A stretch of 10,997 bases of DNA from Rhodospirillaceae bacterium (GTDB taxonomy: Bacteria; Pseudomonadota; Alphaproteobacteria; Micavibrionales; UBA2020), in contig DQGU01000264.1 of assembly GCA_003524565.1 (NCBI GenBank), positions 1 to 10,997 on the forward strand, read 5' to 3'. Made by a program: the position numbers and the translations under genes. This document shows, in pieces, positions 6,266-10,997 of this stretch (the stretch's first letter is position 1; every line of letters begins with the position of its first letter). Under the pieces are notes generated by a model that was given only the letters and a program-made list of their open reading frames with translations, ran no database searches and had not been told where the DNA came from.

Positions 6266-7411
6266 ATGCAAAACGCCTGCACACATATCCGTGGTTTTAC
6301 GCTTGTAGAGCTTGCGATTAGCCTCACCATCATAGGCCTGCTTATTGGTGGCATTCTTAAAGGTCAGGAAATGATTGTAACTGCGCGGGTTGCATCAACC
6401 GTTGCACAGGTCAACGCCTACGAATCTGCGGTCGTGACATTTCAAGACAAATATAACGCGGTACCCGGCGACATGGCGAATGCCTCACGCTATATCCCTG
6501 GCTGCAATGCAAATTGCAACCCTTATGCCCCGACCGCAGGCAATAGCATTATCGGCACGGCTAACTGGCTTGCCGGCTGGGCTACACAAACATCTTCCCC
6601 TATGTCTCTGCCCGCAACGACAGAAGAGGAAGAAACAACCTTGTTCTGGCTGCACCTTCTTAAAGCCGACATGATAAGCGGCGTTTCCGACGGCGCCCTC
6701 AATGGACAAAACCCGGCATGGGGCGAAACGCACCCCGTATCCAAGTTCAGAGGCGGTTTTGTCGTCGGCACCGCAAACGGCGGATTCACCCTGGCCTCGC
6801 TTTCAAGCTCAAAAAACACGCAGCTTGCTGAAATGCTTCAAAAACATCTACCGCCTTCTGGCCTTCCTCAAGCGCCGCAATTAGCGGAAATTATAGCAAC
6901 GAATATCTATTCCAGCATTTTCACTCCTGCACTTGCCGCAGGGAACGGGAATGGGAACGGGAATGGGAATGGGAATGGGAATGGAAACGGCAATGGCGGC
7001 GGCGGTTTTGCTGGCCCAGGATGCCCCGGGCAAGGCAATGGGCCGGGGCAAGGTGCAGGCTGCGGCCTTGGTGGTGGTAACGGCGGAAATGGCGGCGGTG
7101 GCGGTGGCGGCGGCAATGCCGGTGGCGGCGGTGGCAGTTCCTCGGTTACCGGCCCAAGCGGAATAGTTATCGCTATGCTCCATGTACCTACCTCTGACGG
7201 GATAGAAGAGCTAAGCACCGAAGGCCTGCAGCCCATGACACCCGGACAAGCCGCAAAAATTGACAGAAAAATAGATGATGGCTATCCGGCTTCCGGCAGC
7301 GTTTACGCATACGGACTTATGAACAGTTGCTTCACTTCTTCAACTGTACTTCAATACAATGAATCCGTTACTTCTTACGACTGCGGACTCGTCTTCCGCA
7401 TTCAGAAGTAG
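6266..7411 (+). CDS. Prepilin-like secreted protein with Gly/Asn-rich insert
   Basis: The 381-residue product starts with a type IV prepilin (class III) signal. A 10-residue leader ends in RG, cleavage falls before Phe11, Glu15 is the mature +5 glutamate, and a hydrophobic helix follows (FTLVELAISLTIIGLLIGG). Such proteins are cut and N-methylated by a prepilin peptidase and assembled by a type II secretion or type IV pilus machine. Residues about 41-175 form a globular part with PGDM (67-70), IPGCNANC (77-84) and FRGGFVVG (161-168). Residues 226-290 are a low-complexity Gly/Asn stretch starting with nine GN pairs and holding two cysteines. The fold resumes at about 296 with GIVIAML, KIDDGYP and a C-terminal Cys pair ending in DCGLVF. 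The downstream gene is a paralogue lacking the insert. The stop is TAG. Whether it is a pilin, a pseudopilin or a secreted effector cannot be told; no assembly genes are in view. Confidence 0.85.
   Translation: MQNACTHIRGFTLVELAISLTIIGLLIGGILKGQEMIVTARVASTVAQVNAYESAVVTFQDKYNAVPGDMANASRYIPGCNANCNPYAPTAGNSIIGTANWLAGWATQTSSPMSLPATTEEEETTLFWLHLLKADMISGVSDGALNGQNPAWGETHPVSKFRGGFVVGTANGGFTLASLSSSKNTQLAEMLQKHLPPSGLPQAPQLAEIIATNIYSSIFTPALAAGNGNGNGNGNGNGNGNGNGGGGFAGPGCPGQGNGPGQGAGCGLGGGNGGNGGGGGGGGNAGGGGGSSSVTGPSGIVIAMLHVPTSDGIEELSTEGLQPMTPGQAAKIDRKIDDGYPASGSVYAYGLMNSCFTSSTVLQYNESVTSYDCGLVFRIQK
6941..6994 (+). repeat. Hexanucleotide tandem repeat encoding Gly-Asn
   Basis: Nine consecutive 6-base units encode Gly-Asn nine times. 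The first seven (6941-6982) are GGGAAC or GGGAAT; the last two (GGAAAC, GGCAAT) have drifted. Each unit is two codons, so slippage would change length without breaking the frame. A more irregular Gly-codon-rich tract continues to about 7135. Confidence 0.9.
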
Positions 7412-7438
7412 CTTCCCCCCTTCTGTTCAATCGGCACA

Positions 7439-7493
7439 TTAGTTGATTTCATCAACTAAATCTTAGGACTAAGTTCGTACAATATGCTATAAG
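7439..7493 (+). promoter_or_regulatory. Palindrome and weak promoter between the two prepilin-like genes
   Basis: TTAGTTGA (7439-7446) and TCAACTAA (7452-7459) form a perfect 8-bp inverted repeat around a 5-base loop. It is A+T-rich with no T run after it, so an operator is more likely than a terminator. Just downstream, TTAGGA (7463-7468) and CTATAA (7487-7492) are 18 bases apart and could be a weak promoter for the second gene. Confidence 0.35.
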
Positions 7494-7540
7494 CTTATTT
7501 GCTATTGCATTCCCACAAAAAAATCACCTCAAGAGGGCTG

Positions 7541-8410
7541 GTGCAAAACGTCATACAAAAGCAACAGGCGTCGCAAACGGCGCCCTCCGGCGTCCGCGGG
7601 TTTACGCTGGTCGAATTGGCGATTGTCATGACCGTCATCGGCATTGTCGTCGGCTCTATTATCAAAGGGCAGGAGATGATTAAAAATGCCCGCGCCACGG
7701 CGACCATCACACAGATGCAATCTTACCAGACTGCCGTCATCAATTTCCGCGACGCTTTCGGCGCGATGCCGGGCGATATGCGCAACGCCGCAACCCGTAT
7801 TCCGAATTGCAATGCCAACTGCACCCCTTTCGCAGATGAATCCAACGACAATATTATTGGAAGCCCCACATGGGGCGATGACTGGATGGCGCAGGCCGGC
7901 ACAACCGTCAACTTGCCCGCAACATCCGTCGCAGACGAAACGGTTCTGTTCTGGGCGCACCTGACGCTCAGCGACATGATTGGCGGGGTGAACAACGCCG
8001 CCATCCGCAGCGGCAACGAGCGCATTGCCTGGACGCATACGCATCCCGCCTCCCCCATAGGGGGCGGATTTGTGGTAGGTTTTGTCAACGGCCAGCCCCT
8101 ACCGGGCGACCCGCGCGAAGATGACCCTTCAGACCCTGCCGTTCTGGGGCCGCGCGGACTTGTGTTCATGATTGTCAATTCGCCTTTGTCGGGCGGTATA
8201 GACCAGCTTTCAACCTCGGCCGAGCAGGTTATGCCCGTCCACATCGCGCAAATTATTGATGGGAAAATTGATGACGGTTATCCGCATCTTGGACGCGTGC
8301 GCGCCTACGGTCTCAGCAGTTCATGTTATGGCGGCGACCAGTACGAACCGCATTATGCGGCGCGTTCCGGCATGCAGGATTGCGGCATCGCCTTTGAAAT
8401 GGCTTGGTAA
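7541..8410 (+). CDS. Prepilin-like secreted protein, paralogue of the upstream gene
   Basis: I place the start at GTG 7541. It gives MQN at the N-terminus, matching the ATG-started paralogue, and AAGAGGG lies just upstream, though only three bases from the GTG. A TTG at 7499 would add 14 residues with no ribosome-binding site. The 289-residue product has a 20-residue leader ending in RG, then FTLVELAIV with Glu25 at the +5 position and a hydrophobic helix. Paralogy with the upstream protein is clear across the length: KGQEMI, PGDM, IP-CNANC, LPAT, LFW-HL, GGFVVG, KIDDGYP and a final Cys pair with DCG. Where the upstream protein has about 125 residues of insert, this one has a short acidic Pro/Asp linker (GDPREDDPSDPAV). 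The pair probably arose by tandem duplication. It converges on cutA, with 14 bases between stops and no visible terminator. Confidence 0.87.
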   Translation: MQNVIQKQQASQTAPSGVRGFTLVELAIVMTVIGIVVGSIIKGQEMIKNARATATITQMQSYQTAVINFRDAFGAMPGDMRNAATRIPNCNANCTPFADESNDNIIGSPTWGDDWMAQAGTTVNLPATSVADETVLFWAHLTLSDMIGGVNNAAIRSGNERIAWTHTHPASPIGGGFVVGFVNGQPLPGDPREDDPSDPAVLGPRGLVFMIVNSPLSGGIDQLSTSAEQVMPVHIAQIIDGKIDDGYPHLGRVRAYGLSSSCYGGDQYEPHYAARSGMQDCGIAFEMAW

Positions 8411-8424
8411 GGCGCAGCAGAGGA

Positions 8425-8781
8425 TTACCCCGCCAGCGTTTCCGCCTTTATCCACCCCAGATAATCATCCAGACCGCCAAGCACGGGCAAAGACACCGCG
8501 CACGGCACATCATAGGGATGCAGCGTCTTTATCCGCTGCATCAGCACAGCCGATACATCCGCACGGGTTTTGAGAATAACCACAACCTCAGCCGCACGCT
8601 CAACCTTGCCCTGCCAACGATAGACGGATGTCATACCGGGCAGGATATTGGCGCAAGCAGCCAGCTTTTCTTCAACGGCAGCAGCGGCAATATGTTCCGC
8701 AACTTCCGCCGACGGTGCGGTGACGTAAATAAAAACGATACCGGTTTCTTCCGGCACAGCAATCTCGGCTTGCGGCATCAT
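8425..8781 (-). CDS. cutA: CutA1-family divalent cation tolerance protein
   Basis: CutA proteins are small, very stable trimers with a ferredoxin-like fold. They bind copper and other divalent cations and are linked to metal tolerance; the precise role is unclear. The 118-residue product carries the family signature: ACANILPGM (42-50), SVYRWQGK (52-59), ILKT (69-72), HPYDVPC (88-94) and YLGW (107-110). Its first codon overlaps the cyanophycinase stop in an ATGA arrangement (8781-8778), so translation is probably coupled. A second ATG follows immediately, so either methionine may be used. Confidence 0.95.
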   Translation of the reverse strand: MMPQAEIAVPEETGIVFIYVTAPSAEVAEHIAAAAVEEKLAACANILPGMTSVYRWQGKVERAAEVVVILKTRADVSAVLMQRIKTLHPYDVPCAVSLPVLGGLDDYLGWIKAETLAG

Positions 8782-9563
8782 GACGGTCTGCGGGTTTTCA
8801 AATCATACCGCGCACCAGCAGGCAGTTTATCGACGCGGAAGCCTGCGGCTTCGAAAACTTCGCCGCGCTCGACATCCGCCATGTTGCAACGCTCTATCCC
8901 GCGGCCATCGACAAATGTCACCGTGCCGCTGCCGACGATTTCTATGATGCCGCCTTTGCGCAGCACCGCCGCAGTGTCTTCATCAACGCCGATGCCCAGC
9001 GTCGCCGGATGCGTGGCCACCGCGTTAAACAGGCGCGGCAGGCGGTTTCTTTCGCTGAAATGCGTATCGATAACGGCACCTTGCAGCAGGCCGAAACCGG
9101 CCGTCATCTGCACTTCGCCTTTTTGCATGGATTTCTCAGGGTCGCCGCCGCAGACCATCAGCGACGATGCCGCCGCCGCGCCCGCGCTTGTGCCTGCAAT
9201 CACCAGCGCGCCGGCTGCATATTTTTCGGCAATCACATCAAACGCGCGCGTGCCTGCCATCGCCTGAGTCAGGCGCATCTGGTCGCCGCCGGTGAAAAAC
9301 ACCACATCGGCTTTTTCGAGCACGGCTGCAACCGCATCGCTATTCGCCATGGCGCGGCTGTCGATATGCAGTACAGTGCAATCTTCTACGCCTAGTTTTT
9401 TATAAACCGCTTCATAACGCTCTTTCGCCGCCGCAGGCTCAGCCGTTGCAGATGTAATGACGCAGACGCGCGAGCGCGCGCCGTGGCTCTCGTCCAGCAC
9501 GCGGCGGTGAACCGTCATGGCGCCTTCTTTGTCCTCGGCGCCGCCGATGGCGATAAGTGTCAT
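8778..9563 (-). CDS. Cyanophycinase-like serine peptidase (family S51)
   Basis: Cyanophycinase cleaves the Arg-Asp storage polymer cyanophycin into beta-Asp-Arg dipeptides. The start is ATG 9563, with AAGGAG seven bases upstream; an upstream ATG (9593) lacks such a site. The 261-residue product shows the S51 pattern: IAIGGAEDK (4-12), FFTGGDQ (89-95), the nucleophile motif GTSAGAAAAS with Ser126, and DTHFSERNR (166-174) with His168. The late GIGVDEDTA motif also fits. No signal peptide is seen, so it is cytoplasmic. No cyanophycin synthetase gene is in the window, so it may act on cyanophycin made elsewhere or on related isopeptides. Other S51 members, such as aspartyl dipeptidase, are shorter. 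It heads a two-gene unit with cutA. Confidence 0.88.
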   Translation of the reverse strand: MTLIAIGGAEDKEGAMTVHRRVLDESHGARSRVCVITSATAEPAAAKERYEAVYKKLGVEDCTVLHIDSRAMANSDAVAAVLEKADVVFFTGGDQMRLTQAMAGTRAFDVIAEKYAAGALVIAGTSAGAAAASSLMVCGGDPEKSMQKGEVQMTAGFGLLQGAVIDTHFSERNRLPRLFNAVATHPATLGIGVDEDTAAVLRKGGIIEIVGSGTVTFVDGRGIERCNMADVERGEVFEAAGFRVDKLPAGARYDLKTRRPS

Positions 9564-9666
9564 GCTCCGTCTCCTTAATATTGAAAATACCATAATAAGT
9601 TTTGCGAAGCCGCGCCAGCCTTTTCCGCCGCCTAAAACGGCATTTAGAAAGATTCTATGCTTTCAA

Positions 9667-9681
9667 ATGCAAAATTTGCAT
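9667..9681. promoter_or_regulatory. 15-base palindrome in the divergent spacer
   Basis: ATGCAAA (9667-9673), a single central A, and TTTGCAT (9675-9681) form a perfect palindrome in the 163-base spacer between the cyanophycinase and HETGH genes. TTGCAT (9676-9681), 17 bases, GCTTAT (9699-9704) is a weak plus-strand promoter candidate overlapping its right arm. This is consistent with an operator for the plus-strand gene. Confidence 0.4.
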
Positions 9682-9726
9682 GTAACAATCCAAATCAGGC
9701 TTATTTTCCGCAAGAAAGTTACGCGC

Positions 9727-10689
9727 ATGCAGCCAAAGCCCCGCCAGAAGCCAGAAAAAGATATATCGCAACAGGATATATCGGCATTTCGCTTCGATTT
9801 CCGCGAAGCCGCGCGCAAAGCCGTGAAAGACCACCCTGAAATCGCCAAGAACACGGTTTTCGTCGATGCCGCCAACGATGATTATATCGCCATGCCCCGC
9901 GTGATGGACAAACTGGAAGACGACGACAGCGCGGCAGAGGAATTGCAGGAAACCGTGCGCGTGGCCAAGCGGCTGAAGACGTCTTTTTCCGACACCATCC
10001 ATCTGGATAGCAAACGCCATATCCGCAGCGTCGTTTTCCACAGCGACAAGCACCCGCTTTACGACCGCGCCAACCGTGCCGTGGATGATGTCGGCACGTT
10101 CGACCACGAAACCGGACATGTGCTGTCCCCCGAAACGCAGGGCACGCTGGCGGAAAATACCGCCGATGCCTACGCCGTCATCCGTCATGTCCAGCGCTTT
10201 GACGGGCAAAAAACCGATATTGGTTACGCGTCATGGAAACGCGCGGTGCAATTCATCATGGCGGGGAAAACGTCGCATCTGACGACCTTCACAGTTGATA
10301 AAATCCTGCTGGACCGCGAAAGCGCCAACTTCGTCTCGCTCACGCCTGCGCAAACCGCCAAAATCGCCAAGGAATACGCGCGGAATCATACGCCGGACGA
10401 GGCACGCCTGAAATCCCTCGCCCGCGCCTTCCGCGCCGCGCGCGACAAGAAACTGACGCAGGAAACCTTCCGCCGCATCGCGGCCATCACGCTGCGCGCC
10501 GATGTGCAGTCCGATACTTTTTACATCGGCACCCGCGCCCTGCTGGAGCCGCTGCAAAATGGCAGCGCAACATACAACGGCCGCAATATCCGCCTGAACG
10601 GCAGCGAATGGGACGGCATCAAAGCAAGACTTGAACAAAAAATCGCCACCCTGCCCTCCGCACATCCGCTGCGGCATCAGCGCCGCTAA
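9727..10689 (+). CDS. Unrecognised protein with HETGH zinc-metallopeptidase-like motif
   Basis: I do not recognise the family. From the ATG at 9727 the product is 320 residues, charged, and without signal peptide or membrane segment. Residues about 1-25 are a basic Gln/Lys-rich tail. At 127-131 lies HETGH, fitting the HExxH metallopeptidase motif. It is followed by Glu143 and Asp147 in LAENTADAYAV (141-151), spaced like the third metal ligand of gluzincin-type enzymes. The C-terminal half (about 200-320) looks helical and ends in a basic tail, HPLRHQRR. The reading frame is open further upstream, to 9517. The 9727 start is chosen because it clears the palindrome and keeps the frame out of the divergent gene; its ribosome-binding site (AAGAAAG) is weak. 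ATG 9667 is an alternative. The HExxH reading is strong as a pattern; protease activity is inference. Confidence 0.75.
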   Translation: MQPKPRQKPEKDISQQDISAFRFDFREAARKAVKDHPEIAKNTVFVDAANDDYIAMPRVMDKLEDDDSAAEELQETVRVAKRLKTSFSDTIHLDSKRHIRSVVFHSDKHPLYDRANRAVDDVGTFDHETGHVLSPETQGTLAENTADAYAVIRHVQRFDGQKTDIGYASWKRAVQFIMAGKTSHLTTFTVDKILLDRESANFVSLTPAQTAKIAKEYARNHTPDEARLKSLARAFRAARDKKLTQETFRRIAAITLRADVQSDTFYIGTRALLEPLQNGSATYNGRNIRLNGSEWDGIKARLEQKIATLPSAHPLRHQRR

Positions 10690-10722
10690 AAAGCCACTCT
10701 TCGACCATGTCTTTTTGTAAGG

Positions 10723-10751
10723 TTGACGGGAATCTCTGCGTGGCTTATATT
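10723..10751 (+). promoter_or_regulatory. Near-consensus promoter for the right-edge gene
   Basis: TTGACG (10723-10728) and TATATT (10746-10751) are separated by exactly 17 bases, a strong housekeeping-type promoter. Transcription should begin near 10758, giving a leader of about 30 bases before the ATG at 10789. AAGG at 10778-10781 is the likely ribosome-binding site. Confidence 0.75.
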
Positions 10752-10768
10752 TAACTAATAAGTTAAAT
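10749..10768. promoter_or_regulatory. Palindromic operator over the transcription start
   Basis: ATTTAACT (10749-10756) and AGTTAAAT (10761-10768) are perfect inverted repeats with a 4-base centre. They begin inside the -10 element and straddle the expected transcription start. This is the geometry of a repressor site, and the arm length suits a TetR- or MarR-type dimer. No regulator gene is in view. Confidence 0.6.
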
Positions 10769-10788
10769 AATGAATTAAAGGTTTTTTC

Positions 10789-10997
10789 ATGCAGACTACC
10801 CCGGCTTTTGCGCCGTCCGTCATAGATGAACCTCGCTTTGTCCGCGGAAGCGGCTGTGCCGTTGACGGGTGCATGTCTTGGTCATGGGGCAAATCACTCT
10901 GGCTGCTGATGATGTATGCGGGCACTTTGGTGGGGCTTCTGTTTTATCTCTCGGCGGTGACGGCAGCGCTTTTTATTGTCACGACGGGTATCGTGAT
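10789..10997 (+). CDS. N-terminus of a membrane protein, possibly a fatty-acid desaturase (partial)
   Basis: The frame opens with ATG, has AAGG seven bases upstream, and runs off the window after 69 codons. Residues 1-35 are soluble and Pro/Gly-containing, with two cysteines (23, 28) and a Trp-rich WSWGKSLW (31-38). Residues about 37-69 are hydrophobic and could form one or two membrane helices. The Lys-Ser-Leu-Trp start and the TTGIV end resemble the region just before the first histidine box of acyl-CoA desaturases. That box would lie beyond the edge, so the family call is weak. The tightly regulated-looking promoter would suit a desaturase. Confidence 0.45.
   Translation, partial: MQTTPAFAPSVIDEPRFVRGSGCAVDGCMSWSWGKSLWLLMMYAGTLVGLLFYLSAVTAALFIVTTGIV

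Noticed and set aside
6941..7135. CRISPR-like or non-coding repeat array
   Set aside because: The units are 6 bases with no spacers and stay in frame as Gly-Asn codons inside a gene.
6907..7236. Pro/Phe repeat protein on the minus strand
   Set aside because: It is only the complement of the Gly/Asn repeat in the first prepilin-like gene.
8404..9267. 287-codon open frame on the plus strand
   Set aside because: It overlaps the second prepilin-like gene's end and is antisense to cutA and the cyanophycinase, both unmistakable.

Overview
The window looks like a stretch of alphaproteobacterial chromosome of moderately high G+C content. The evidence is the rplM-rpsI pair behind a TTGACG-N17-CATAAC promoter, the ACT-domain homoserine dehydrogenase, and the mix of a CutA protein, a cyanophycinase and small divergent operons. 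The taxon cannot be fixed from the sequence alone. The tandem prepilin-like genes would suit a Micavibrio-like or related lineage, but that is only a guess. No phage, insertion sequence, CRISPR array, tRNA or rRNA gene was seen.

Layout, left to right. Positions 1-154 hold a possible minus-strand gene start cut by the window edge and a hairpin-rich spacer with three CGCGACTG copies. Next on the minus strand come homoserine dehydrogenase (155-1453) and an OmpA-family lipoprotein (1566-2270), separated by a G+C-rich hairpin. Then comes a minus-strand pair: a gamma-class carbonic anhydrase (3102-3605) followed by a SAM-dependent methyltransferase that a single in-frame TAG splits in two (2454-3092). 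A beta-class carbonic anhydrase (3689-4396) is divergent from this pair across an 83-base promoter region. It converges on a small unrecognised protein gene (4403-4879). A strong terminator separates that gene from rplM-rpsI (5943 to 4975, minus strand).

From about 6031 the character changes to an A+T-richer, accessory-looking region. It carries two tandem paralogous genes for secreted prepilin-like proteins (6266-7411 and 7541-8410). The first has a long Gly/Asn-rich insert built partly from a hexanucleotide tandem repeat. Next is a translationally coupled minus-strand pair, cyanophycinase (8778-9563) and cutA (8425-8781). Divergent from it is an unrecognised 320-residue protein with an HETGH zinc-metallopeptidase-like motif (9727-10689). 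The window ends with the start of a membrane protein gene, possibly a fatty-acid desaturase (10789 onward). It lies behind a near-consensus promoter with a perfect palindromic operator across the expected transcription start.

Most genes are housekeeping or metabolic: threonine/methionine precursor synthesis, CO2/bicarbonate interconversion, translation, nitrogen-polymer turnover and metal tolerance. The best candidates for new biology are the HETGH protein, the repeat-bearing prepilin-like pair, the amber-interrupted methyltransferase and the palindrome-controlled gene at the right edge.
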